Shown: positions 1 to 8,510 of the stretch, piece by piece | Layout of the letters: the number at the start of each line of letters is the position of its first letter | Numbering within the stretch: position 1 is the first letter of the stretch | Source: Acanthamoeba sp. SK_2022b | Taxonomy: Eukaryota; Discosea; Longamoebia; Acanthamoebidae | Direction: 5' to 3' | Assembly: GCA_027943245.1 (NCBI GenBank) | Contig: JANDJZ010001379.1 | Location: 1-10,385, forward strand | Length of the DNA stretch: 10,385 bases | The notes under the pieces: model-generated | What the model was told of the DNA's origin: nothing | Seen by the model: the letters and a program-made list of their open reading frames with translations, nothing else | Database searches by the model: none | Position numbers and translations under genes: made by a program

Positions 1-1238
1 CTGTCGGAACAGAAGCTTGGTGATAAGCTCTTCAACAGAGGTTCACATGCCCAGCCCCGCAGGACGTCAGACCTCTTTACGCGCATGACGACACACACAC
101 CCACACCCACACCCACACCCACACCCACACACCCACACACCCACACACCCACACACCCACACTGCAGGCATGGCCTTTAACGTGGCCTTCGACCAGCTCA
201 AGAGCAAGTGTGATTACCTTGCTCTCTTCGACATCGACTCCCTTCCCGCATTTCATCGTTCAAGGTGGGTTTTTATTCTTTTCTTCCAGACCTTCATCCA
301 CCCCACCCCCCCCAAACCCCCACCCACAGGTGCTAGCATCGCGCTTATGCCCCGTTCTGGATAGGTCAGGCCGTCTGAGCTTTGTTGACGTAAGATACCC
401 CCCATTCAAGACCCCCACTCATTTAGGCTCGGAGGTGGAAAAGTTTGGCTGGCAACTGTATGCTGCCTACCCCGATCCAACATTTTAGCGAACCCTCCAG
501 TGGATGTCATCGATCTTTCCTCTCCTCCAGACCATACGATTCGTTCATGGGTGTGGCCACCATGTTCCGAAAGGAATCCTTTGAAGCCGTTAATGGGTTT
601 AGCAACAACTATTATGGATGGGGGTGCGTGCCCCTCCCCTTTGCATCAACAAAAAGTACTGAGGATGCATGGCCTCAGCTCAGAAGATGACGACCTCTGG
701 AGACGCACCAGCCTCGTGTGTATGCTGCCCTGCCCTGTTTTATTGTGATTATGATGATGGTGTGTCCATCCAACTCACCAGTGTTTGCAGTTGGAGCCCC
801 TGCGCGACCGCCAGCAAGGAATGGTTTATTTGTTTCTCAGCCCCACAAAAGTGCAGACAGGCCATGTGATCGTCTCAACCGCAGATGGGTACTCTTCTGA
901 TTGAGCTTAACCTGGAGTGGGTGGCCACTCACAGTTTACCTCCATAGAACAATGAATGGATGAAGCACTTCTCTATGGGAAACCACCACTTTGCCGAGGA
1001 TGGTTTGGCCCAGCTCAACTACACCCTCATCCACAGAGAGCACAACAGCCTGTGGGGTGGCTTTGAATGGGTACTCTCCTTTGCACCACACTGTTATGAA
1101 AGCCCCAGTACTAAGCTGTGCTGTAAGATTGTGTGGGATTCCCAGACATCATTATTGGGGAACCAGAGAGACCATGTGCCCCTGGAGGAAATTCAAAGGT
1201 GCAATGATCGTCTGAGTAGGTCTTGGCTTTGGGCATGA
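1..1238 (+). CDS. Family 7 glycosyltransferase (beta-1,4-galactosyltransferase-like), 5' partial, spliced
   Basis: This family moves a sugar, usually galactose from UDP-galactose, onto a beta-linked acceptor in the Golgi lumen. The true donor and acceptor here are unknown. My exon model is 1-40, 168-264, 395-457, 531-623, 679-715, 791-888 and 948-1238, with TGA at 1236-1238. Phases agree at every junction except inside the sixth exon. Family motifs appear in order: LFNRG-MAFNVAF (across the first intron), the metal-binding DxD as FDIDSLP, PTHL...EKFGW, LPYDSFMG, NGFSNNYYGWG and SEDDDLWRR. A late HKSAD and an AEDGLAQLNY block follow. The exon start at 395 was chosen because it gives the family's usual distance from DxD to PTHL, although its AAG acceptor is weak. 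The usual GG before the ATMF stretch is MG here. The N-terminus, with its membrane anchor, lies outside the window. Exon 6 changes frame near 824-841, so this may be a pseudogene or hold a sequencing error. The last 55 or so codons resemble no family tail that I know. Confidence 0.82.
91..162. repeat. CACACCC microsatellite in glycosyltransferase intron 1
   Basis: This is a tandem run of CA and CACACCC / CACACACCC units directly before the acceptor (CTGCAG) of the first visible intron. The top strand holds only C and A. It supplies an unusual pyrimidine/adenine tract for splicing and resembles some telomere-type repeats in composition. It is most simply an intronic microsatellite. Confidence 0.9.
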
Positions 1239-1250
1239 TGTGCACTCAAA

Positions 1251-1256
1251 ATTAAA
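1251..1256 (+). terminator. Candidate polyadenylation signal ATTAAA
   Basis: ATTAAA, the common variant of AATAAA, lies 13 bases after the glycosyltransferase stop codon in an A/T-rich patch. The call rests on position and motif only. The rest of 1257-1410 shows no gene or repeat that I can recognise before the satellite begins. Confidence 0.4.
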
Positions 1257-1410
1257 ATTCCTGAAAACAGTGTGTTCAGAAAAAAAGTGACGTCAGTGTA
1301 AAGTGGAATCTAGAATATGTAAATGTTTGATTAGGACACAGGGTGCCAGGTGAAAACCTTCTAGCAGACCCCACTCTTAGGGCTGCACCCTGTCTGGATA
1401 AAACAACTAC

Positions 1411-1950
1411 ACCCCTGCTGGGATGACCACCACTACAACACCACCACAACACCATCACCACAACATAACCACAACACCACAACAAAACCACCACACCACA
1501 GCACAACACTAACAGCACACAACCACACCAAAGACAGCACCACAACAACCCCACAACCACCACACACAACCACACCAGAAACAGCACCACAACAACCCCA
1601 CAACAACCCCACAACACCACTGCAACTTCACCACCATTACATCACCACAACTGCACTACCACAACCCAAAACATCAACACAGCACCTTAAACACAACACC
1701 CAAAACCACACAATCACACCAACACCACAACACCACAACACCACCACAACATAACCACAAGAACACCACATCACCACAACAGCATCAGCACCATAACATC
1801 ACCATATCATCACCACCACCCCAGCACCACCACACTACAACATCACACAACCACATCATCACATCATCACAACACTACCACACCACAATATCACCACAGC
1901 ACAACCAAAACACCACAACAACACCACCACATCACCACATCACCATCAAA
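1411..1950. repeat. C/A-rich satellite (CCACAACAC-type units)
   Basis: Irregular tandem repeats are built from CCAC, CAACAC and ATCACC words. The top strand is almost free of G and poor in T. Units are degenerate, with no fixed period that I can define by eye. The open frames that cross it (for example on the minus strand, rich in Val, Cys and Trp) follow from the composition and are not genes. It reads as the reverse complement of the tract that starts at 2028. Confidence 0.93.
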
Positions 1951-2027
1951 ACCACCACAATATTCATAGCCCAGTAACCCTGATGTTATAAATAAACTCC
2001 ATGTGAAAAAAGTCTTCGCCAGAGGTT
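1951..2027. other. Unique spacer at the satellite strand switch
   Basis: About 77 bases of ordinary mixed sequence, including an A/T-rich patch (GTTATAAATAAACTCC), separate the C/A-strand satellite from the G/T-strand satellite. No coding or RNA feature is visible. It would be the loop if the two tracts paired within one strand. Confidence 0.6.
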
Positions 2028-2650
2028 GGGTGTGGTGATGTTGTGGTGGTTTTGTGGTGGTGGTGATGTTGCAGTGGTGTTGTGGTGATGGTGTGGTGGT
2101 GTGATTTTGGTGAGGTGTTGATGTTTGTGGTGTTGATGTTTGTGTTATGTTGTGGTAATGGTGGGGTGGTGGTGGTGTTGTGGTTGTGGTTTGTGATATG
2201 GTGTGGTGATGGTGTGGTGATGTAGTGATGTTGTGGGGGTGTTGTGGTGTGATGTTGTTGTTAAGGTGGTGTGATGTTGGTGTTGTGTTTTTGTGGTTTT
2301 GTGGTGATGTTGTGATGTTTTGGTGGTAAGGTTGTGATGCTGTTGTGATGTTGTGGTGATGCAGTGGAGATGCTGTGATGAGGTTGAGGTGGTGTTTTTG
2401 TGGTGCAGTTGTGATGGTGTTGAGATGGGATGGTGATATGGTGGTGTTGTGCTGGTGTTGTGATGGTATTGTGGTGACATTGTGGTGTGGTGATGTTGTG
2501 GCGGTATTGCGGTGGTGTTGTGGTGATGTGGTGTTGTGGTGTTGTGGTGTTGTGGTGGTGTGGTGGTGTGGTGGTGTTGTGGTGTGGTGGTTGTGGTTTG
2601 TGATGTGGTGGTGTGGTGATGGGTCATGTAGGGGGTGTTGTGGGCATGTT
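2028..2650. repeat. G/T-rich satellite (GTGGTGTTGTGG-type units), first block
   Basis: The top strand is nearly all G and T with occasional A (GTGATG words), the complement of the 1411-1950 block. A 160-codon minus-strand frame rich in His and Thr and a 102-codon plus-strand frame rich in Val, Trp and Cys cross it. Both are side effects of repeating GTG/GTT triplets and have no recognisable domain. Repeated GG pairs could support two-layer G-quadruplexes; this is inference only. Confidence 0.93.
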
Positions 2651-2935
2651 GTGGGTATAGAGTATAGTTATGATTTGTGGTGATAGAGTTGATACAGTAG
2701 TAATACAGTGGTGATATGGGGTGATGTTCTTCCTGATATGACAGTACACAACATAAAATTTTTAGTCTATTAGAAATTTGAATAAAATTGGTAAAGAGCC
2801 TATGGTGGGATCAGGGGACATAATAGAGAGGTAGAAGAGAGAGAATGAGAGTGTGACCATGGCTTTGGACTTGCTGATGGCGCAGGAGAGGTGTTTAGGT
2901 CCTGTCCAGCCTTGGTATGCTGCCTATATCAGAAT
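2651..2935. other. Non-repetitive island inside the satellite, nothing recognised
   Basis: Mixed-composition sequence interrupts the G/T satellite, with an A/T-rich centre near 2750-2800 and a purine-rich stretch near 2825-2855. A short open stretch begins at the ATG near 2859 and runs into satellite, without family resemblance. I see no terminal repeats, tRNA or convincing exon. It may be an old insertion remnant. Confidence 0.5.
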
Positions 2936-3384
2936 CAGGTGGTGGTCGGGTGGTGGCTGACTAGCTTGTCAGGTGTGGCGTTGTTGTGGTGGTATTGCCA
3001 TGATGGTGTGGTGTAAGTGTGGTGATGATGGTGGTGTTGTGGTGTTGTGGTGAAGTTGTAGAGTAAATAATGTTGTGGTGATTGTGGTGATTGTGGTGTT
3101 GTGGTGTGAAGTTTTGGTTGAGTTGTGGTGGTGCTGTTGTGGTGTTGTGGTGATGTTGTGGTCAAGTTCTGGTGATGTTGTGGTATTGTGGTGATGCTGT
3201 GGTTATGTGGTGTGGTTGTGTTATTGATGTTGTGATTATGTGGGGTGGTGGTGTGGTGGTGTGGTGGTGTTGTGGTGTGGTGGTGTAGTGTGGTGTAGTG
3301 TGGTGTTGTGGTGGTGTTGTTGTGGTGTTGTAGTGCGCTGTGGTGGTGGTGGTGTGATGTTGGGTCGTGGTGTTGTGGTGATGT
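2936..3384. repeat. G/T-rich satellite, second block
   Basis: GTGGTGTTGTGG-type repeats resume with the same strand bias as the first G/T block. Around 3280-3310 there is a tighter tandem of TGGTGTAG units. A GATGTTGGGT word near 3357 also recurs on the far side of the retrotransposon, which suggests that the blocks on both sides belong to one array. Predicted frames here are low-complexity artefacts. Confidence 0.92.
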
Positions 3385-3414
3385 TCTCTTGCTTGCTTGG
3401 AGTCATACCAACAG

Positions 3415-3472
3415 GAGTTTACCCCAAGTGGTAATGCTGATTACCAGAGTGGTTTGGAACACTCTGTGTTAA
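3415..3472 (+). repeat. Left inverted terminal repeat of the DIRS-like element
   Basis: Bases 3415-3472 match the reverse complement of 9950-10007 at 55 of 58 positions with no gap. The core holds a perfect small palindrome, TGGTAAT-GCTG-ATTACCA, at 3430-3447. The innermost part reads GGAACACTCTGTGTTAA. Confidence 0.88.
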
Positions 3473-3604
3473 CCTTTTATTTATTGATTTCAGAAAAACG
3501 AAATAAATAAGAAGTTAATAACACAACCTTGGACTTCAGTCTTCTTTTTCCTGCATCTCTGCTGTACTGTCCATTGTGTGGACTCGCTGTGTGATCAGTC
3601 AAGC

Positions 3605-4492
3605 ATGTCGTCAGGAGAGGAGTCCAAGTCCTTGTTAGCTAGGCGCTAAAAATTGGAGCGCCTTCTCATTGACAAGGCCGCCGACACTTTGGGCAAAACC
3701 CATCCAAGGAGATTCCAGGCAATTCAAGCTTGAAAGGGAAGGAGTGTCAACCTGCTGCTCCTTCCTCTTCTTCCACTCTTGCATTGTTGTCGTTGCCTGC
3801 TGCCCAGAGCGCAGCTGACAGGCCTTCAACAGAGGATTCCAATCTGTCTGATGACTTCAATCTCAATGTTTTTGCTGACGATCTTGAGGATCTTTTGGAG
3901 GATGCCAAACGCTTTGTGTGGCCTCACCAAGTTCCTGCTGAATGATGGCTGCAACTTCTCCAACGAGGATGCCGCTGCAGTGAAGCTTCTCCAAGACACC
4001 TACAAGTCCAACAAGGTGGTCTTAAGGGCAGCCATTTTGGGGATCAAGGCTCACCTGGAGGCCTACACCAAGTTCAGTGTGGTGGTCTTCGCCACTCTCT
4101 TTGCAATGTGGGGCCTCCTCAATGCCAGAAGGTACATCTTCTTCAAAGGCTTGATGGGGGAGAACTTTAAGACCTGGTGGGCCTTCCAGGTTGGTGGCAT
4201 TAGGCAGCAGTTGAAGCCATGCAATATTCTTTCCACAAACCCAACAAATCTGAGAGCTGTGGCATGGGCGATAGTGCCAGTGCCAATTAGTTCACCTCCA
4301 CTTTGGTGGCGTTCCCCACCTGGGAGCCCTGCCTTGCACAGCTCACTCTTTGCTGTGCCTCTAGCTCAGACCCTGGCCAGGCCTACCTCAAGCAGCAGCT
4401 CTCCAGCTCCACCTTTGGGCAATGCCGCCAAGCCCAAGCATCTCACCAAGTGCAGGGCCAAGCTTGGTGCAGGCCCTCCCCAACCCATCTAG
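3605..4492 (+). pseudogene. gag-like region of the DIRS-like element, broken
   Basis: Coding sequence is recognisable by composition and position, before the reverse transcriptase. The likely start is the ATG at 3605 (MSSGEESKSLLARR), followed by TAA at 3647-3649. The frame then changes near 3720, passes through a Ser/Ala/Pro linker and an acidic stretch (FADDLEDLLEDAKRF, ending near 3930), and shifts again. It continues as LLQDTYKSNKVVLRAAILG, TLFAMWGLLNARRY and FKTWWAFQVGGIRQQL, up to TAG at 4490-4492. The helical, Trp-containing second half fits a structural gag protein, but no CCHC knuckle is visible. Assignment as gag rests mainly on position. Confidence 0.6.
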
Positions 4493-4519
4493 CCCATCTT
4501 CAGGGCAAAGCCGCTCCCC

Positions 4520-5763
4520 AGAGCATGGTGCACGCATTACAGATGTGGCTGATCCAGTGGCGCAATGCAGGAGTGTTGAAGACACGCTTGTGCTGGGCCA
4601 GCAAGGGGTTCCACATTCCCCTGTACAGCTCCCCACCATTGATCAGACTGCAAAACTTCAAGCTGGACAATCTCCAGCATGCCTTCATGTGGGAGGAAAT
4701 CTCACCTCCTCACCATCATGGCGATCTGGCCTCTCCTCCCTCACAAGAAGGCGCTTCTCTCCCTGATTGGCGCAGTCCCCAAGAAGTAAGGCTCAAAGCG
4801 CCTGATTGTTGATCTTCGTTTTCTTAACTCATTCATGCACACTCCCAAGTTCAAGTTTGAGAGCCTCCCCAAGCTTGTGGCCTTAGCATAGCTGGGTGAC
4901 TGGGCAGTCACCATTGACTTCAAGGACAGATTCTTCCAATGAACCCATCCCAGCAGCACCTCCTTGCCTTCAATGGGAGGGCAGACACTACGCCTACCAA
5001 GTCTTGCCATTTGGCCTCAGCATCTCACCATGGCCATTCACCCACTTTATGCACAGAACAGTTCACTTCCTTCACAGCAAGGGTGTGCGCCTCCTGGCCC
5101 ACATGGCCAAATTAATCATCCTAGGCGCCTCAGAGACTCTAGCAAGCAGAGACTGTGTTCTTGCCAACCTGGGCTGGTCAATCAACACCAGCAAATCTTC
5201 ACTAGAGCCCTCTCAACAGCAAGAATTCCTCAGCCTGATTCTCAACATGAGGAGCACGCCAACATTCCATGTTCCAGCAGCCAAGATCAGGGCTGTCAAG
5301 AGGGACATCAGTCACCTCTTGCACAACGCAGAGACCAGTGGTACAATTCCAGTCTGCCACCTGGCAGCAGTAGTGGGCCTGTGCACCTCCCTATCCAGAG
5401 CCATTCTCCTAGCACCCCTCCTTCTCCACAACATGTTTCAGGTGATTGCAAGCAAGGAATCATGGTCCAGCCAAGTACTCCTCTTGGAAGAGGCAGCCCA
5501 GGATCTCTTGGAGTGGCACAACAGTCTCCACATCTGGGATGGGAGTGTAGCAGTGAAGAGACTGTCAGACATGGTCATCAACACTGACATGTCCCTGTCT
5601 GGATGGGGAGTGATTTCATCATGTGCAATGCTTACCTCAGTGGTGGAGCAGCAGACCTCACCACATCAACAAGCTGGAGCTTTGTGCAGTGTGGCACATG
5701 TGCAAGGCCTTCAGTTGCCACCTCACTCACAAGGCTGTTCTGTTCCAATCCAACAATGTCACC
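4520..5763 (+). pseudogene. Reverse transcriptase and N-terminal RNase H of the DIRS-like element, broken and cut by hAT
   Basis: The enzyme would copy element RNA into DNA. Seen in order: WLIQWRNAGVL with KGFHIPL (about 4540-4620), GAVPKK then GSKRLIVDLRFLN (4768-4830), KFKFESLPKL, VTIDFKDRFF with the first catalytic Asp at 4916-4918, YQVLPFGLSISP (about 5000-5030) and GVRLLAHMAKLIIL. The last should hold the YxDD active site but reads HMAK at 5100-5111. The thumb and connection follow. RNase H starts with INTDMSLSGWG (Asp at 5586-5588), continues after a frame change near 5623 with HINKLELCAV (5662 on), and ends with QSNNVT, where family members have an Asp in place of the first Asn (5752-5754). 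Stops: TAA 4787, TAG 4889, TGA 4940. Frame changes lie near 4690, 4940, 4970 and 5623. It ends abruptly at the hAT terminus. Confidence 0.85.
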
Positions 5764-5782
5764 TAGGGCTGTTAATTCGGTT
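5764..5782 (+). repeat. hAT left terminal inverted repeat
   Basis: TAGGGCTGTTAATTCGGTT is the exact reverse complement of 8492-8510. Just inside, GGTTAACTGG occurs twice (5779-5788 and 5801-5810), and CTGGTTAA / TTAACCAG (5799-5806 and 5813-5820) forms an 8-base-pair hairpin. Confidence 0.95.
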
Positions 5783-5902
5783 AACTGGTTTGGTTTTTCT
5801 GGTTAACTGGTTTTAACCAGTTTGGCTGGAATGGCAAGAATCTCTGCCAAATAAAGGAAAAAAAAATCGTTACTTGCTTTGCTTGTTGAGTGAAAGAGGA
5901 AG

Positions 5903-8117
5903 ATGGAGATAGTTGAGGAGGAGACCGCTTGCAGCAAGAAGAAGAGGAAGAAGGAGGGAGGGTGGACAAGGACAAGCCCAGTTTGGGAGCATATTGAAGA
6001 GACAAAAGAGGGAAGGGGTATGTGCAAGATCTGTTCTTTTCTCTTTGCAAAGAAATCTGGGAACTCCACCTTCAAGGCCCATCTTGAGAGGCAGCACAAC
6101 CTCAACTTCAATGAGCCCAAGGTTATTGATCAAGCTCATGCAAGGGAGCTCTGGGCCAAAGTTGTGGTATGTAAGAGAGTAATGACAGATAAATAAATGA
6201 GTGAGTGAATGAATGATCTAAGTATTGCTGTTCACTGTTCCAACTAGGTCCAGAATGCACTAGCTTTCCACATAGTGGACTCCACCACCTTCTGTGAGTT
6301 CTCCAACTACATGGGCTTTGCTGCACCTTGCCAGCAGACTCTAGAGAACACACTCAAGGTGATGTGTGAGAAGCTAGAAGCTCCTCTCCATGCTGAACTG
6401 TCATCATACAAGACCCTCAGTGTAAACAGGTACTTTTCTTCATCTTTATTGATGATCATGTGTTTCTAACTCTGGTTTAGTGATGGCTGGTTAGCCAAAT
6501 CTCGCCAGCACTTCATTGTTGTGATAGCACATGCTATCACTGATGATTGGAGGTGGAGACGCTTCATGCTTGGCTTCTCCCATTCAAAGGAGTCAGAAAC
6601 TGCTGACTACCTTGCAGGGCGCATCCACTCCATCCTCAGGGTATGTATATCATTCTTATGTGTCTATATCCATTGCACTTACATGTCAAATGGAAGGATT
6701 GGGGGGTTCAGCGCCAGCAGATAGGCCTATTTACAACAGATGGTGCAGCCAACATCAGGGCCACTGTTGAGAGGCGTCTTCACTATCCTTGGGCCCACTG
6801 TGCCACACACATGATTGATCTGATTGTCTGCAAGGCACTGAAGAGTGAGGAGCACATCAGGAGCCTCCTTCTCAAGGTCAAGAAGATAGCGAAGCACTTC
6901 CAGGTTTGTTTTGCCTTCATTTTTAGCTTATTGAACTGATTCTAACTGCAAGGGAGACAGGGATCTGCTAAGGCATCTCGGGAGCTACAAGCAATCATTG
7001 TGGAGCACAAGTTCAAGGACCTCAAGGTGATTGCAGACTGTCCCACCAGGTGGAGTGCCTCATTCAACATGGCCCAGAGAGTGGTGGAGCTCCATCCACC
7101 CATCTCCCTCTACTTCATCAAGTTCCCCAAGCATCAAGGGCTTCAACTGTCTTCCAGTGAGTGGCAGGAGCTCAAGGAGGTATGTGCTTGCCTCCAGGTC
7201 TTTGCCAGCGCAACTACTGTCCTCTCTTCAGAGACCGATCCTACTGCAGCCTTCATGTGGCCAATCTTCAATCGTCTCAGCAACACCAACCTGGCTCTTC
7301 CTCCACCTGCTCCACCAACCAATTTCGACCTGGACAACCTTGCTCCATCCATCAACATCACAGCAGTCAACGAACTGATGCACAGAACCAGTGCCGCAGA
7401 TCTACTTCAGCCCCCACTCTCCCCCATCAGCAACCTCCAGCATCTTCTTCATGCCCACACCATCTTCTGCTGGAGCACCATCTCCAGGCAGACTTGACTG
7501 CTCTACTCTGCTGCTTCATTTCTTCATCCACAGTTCAAGAGCTTCTCCTTCATCAAGGATCCAGTACTTCGTGCCCAGGCCAAGGGTGAGGCCATTGCCA
7601 CTCAGGTGCATACTCAGGTAATGCTGCCTGTTGTTTCTTGTATCTATATTTTGACTTACTCCTTTTATCTGATTGGTTTTATGTAGGTGGTGGCAATGCT
7701 GTTCTGTCAGACAGTGTTGCCACACCTGAGTGTGACAGCTATGCTGAGCTGTTTGGTCCTTCTGGACTGCCTGCAGCCACAACACTCTCCACCCTAGACC
7801 AGGAGCTGGCAGCTTATGAGGGCATCCATGCAGATGGGCATGCAGGAGCAACCCAAGCACAGCATATCCTACGCACCCCTCTGATCTGGTGGAGACTTCA
7901 TCAGCACCAGTACCCCCTTCTTGCCTCTGCTGCTCGCCACTTCTTCACTCTTCTTGCAACCTCTGTTGCATCAGAGCGTGCATTCTCTACAGCAGGGTGG
8001 GTGGTCTCTCAGAGGCGCTGCTCTACGTCTCCTACCACCACCTCCACCCTTATGCTTGTGCATGCCAACTCTGACTTTGGCTCATTTGCTCCTGCTTCCT
8101 CTTCTTCAAGTCAGTGA
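5903..8117 (+). pseudogene. hAT transposase with BED zinc finger, six exons, one in-frame TGA
   Basis: Catalyses excision and insertion of the element. Exons: 5903-6166, 6248-6429, 6481-6640, 6721-6903 (or from 6712), 6961-7585 and 7687-8117. All phases join, giving about 614 residues, normal for a hAT transposase. The N-terminus has a basic KKKRKK signal (residues 12-17) and a BED finger with CKIC (41-44) and HLERQH (60-65). The catalytic core follows: SDGW (start of exon 3), AHAITDDW, then TTDGAAN in exon 4 and CPTRWSAS in exon 5. The C-terminal dimerisation block is PLIWWRLH, YPLLASAARHF and SVASERAFSTAG in exon 6. The likely D-D-E residues are present. The donor at 7586 (GTGAGG) was chosen over those at 7606 and 7618 because only it keeps frame. 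The sole lesion is TGA at 7495-7497, shortly before the AASFLHPQFKS motif, which continues in the same frame. A protein ending there would lack the dimerisation domain. Confidence 0.88.
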
Positions 8118-8439
8118 CAGCAACTTCTCTATTCTTTATGTACTGGTGGCCATGCACCTTTAGATCATGGAAAAAAAATATACATATATACTGGTAGGAG
8201 TAGAAAAGATCATTCTTTATGTACTGGTAACCACATTGCCAATTGAGTGGCACCTTTTGCCACAACAGGGTTGAGTTGGATATCCTCTCTTTCTCTACAT
8301 GTAAGCTGGCTCATGATGGCCCAGATCAGAAACCGCATCTGCTGTGGCCACCCACAGAACCAACCAAAGCCGTGTTCCATTGCCCGAAGTTACTGATTTT
8401 TAATGATTTTTAAATGGGGCCATTCTTGGCATTCCTCCA
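8118..8439 (+). other. hAT 3' untranslated/subterminal region with a 17-base direct repeat
   Basis: There is no gene between the transposase stop and the right subterminal hairpin. ATTCTTTATGTACTGGT occurs twice, at 8131-8147 and 8212-8228, with an A-run and a TATACATATATA stretch between. The copies may be transposase-contact or 3' processing sequence, or a small duplication. No AATAAA is evident. Confidence 0.7.
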
Positions 8440-8465
8440 GAACCAGTTCGTTTTTGAACTGGTTC
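8440..8465. repeat. Right subterminal hairpin of the hAT element
   Basis: GAACCAGTTC at 8440-8449 and GAACTGGTTC at 8456-8465 are perfect 10-base complements around a six-base loop. They are followed by repeated GGTTTGGCCTGAACC words. With the hairpin at the left end, this forms a matched subterminal structure, probably the transposase binding platform. Confidence 0.85.
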
Positions 8466-8491
8466 GGTTTGGCCTGAACCGGTTTGGCCTG

Positions 8492-8510
8492 AACCGAATT
8501 AACAGCCCTA
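8492..8510 (-). repeat. hAT right terminal inverted repeat
   Basis: AACCGAATTAACAGCCCTA is the perfect 19-base partner of 5764-5782. The host retrotransposon sequence resumes directly at 8511. Confidence 0.95.

Larger units (their letters stand above)
5764..8510 (+). mobile_element. hAT-superfamily DNA transposon, near-complete
   Basis: A cut-and-paste transposon with 19-base perfect terminal inverted repeats beginning TAGGGCTGTTAATTCGG, a typical hAT terminus. Subterminal regions are full of AACTGGTT / AACCAG motifs, which are likely transposase binding sites. It contains one six-exon transposase gene with a BED zinc finger and a hAT dimerisation domain. It sits inside the RNase H region of the DIRS-like element. 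The flanks (ATGTCACC on the left, CCAGAACA on the right) do not match, so the 8-base target duplication expected of hAT is absent. Confidence 0.93.

Noticed and set aside
91..162. The CACACCC run as an interstitial telomere
   Set aside because: It lies in an intron with CA-dominated, irregular units and no terminal context; a microsatellite is the simpler reading.
1371..1386. TTAGGGCTGCACCC as another hAT terminus
   Set aside because: Only the first eight bases (TAGGGCTG) match the terminal repeat and no partner or transposon sequence is near.
1276..1620. A 114-codon minus-strand frame rich in Val, Cys, Leu and Trp that resembles membrane segments
   Set aside because: Most of it is the complement of the C/A satellite; the hydrophobic look comes from GTG/GTT/TGG codons.
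2145..2627. A 160-codon minus-strand frame rich in His and Thr that could look like a metal-binding protein
   Set aside because: It is entirely composed of satellite triplets, has no domain, and similar frames appear in every satellite block.
1411..3384. The tandem repeats as a CRISPR array
   Set aside because: Repeats are degenerate, of no fixed length, without unique spacers, and the DNA is eukaryotic.
4896..5816. The 306-codon frame read as an intact gene
   Set aside because: Only its middle matches reverse transcriptase and RNase H; the first part and the end after about 5623 are out of the family frame, and the tail runs into the hAT terminus.
7180..7197. An 18-base GTATGT...CCAG stretch in hAT exon 5 as a micro-intron
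   Set aside because: Read through in frame, it gives ELKEVCACLQVFASAT, which fits the hAT family at this point; removing it would delete expected residues.
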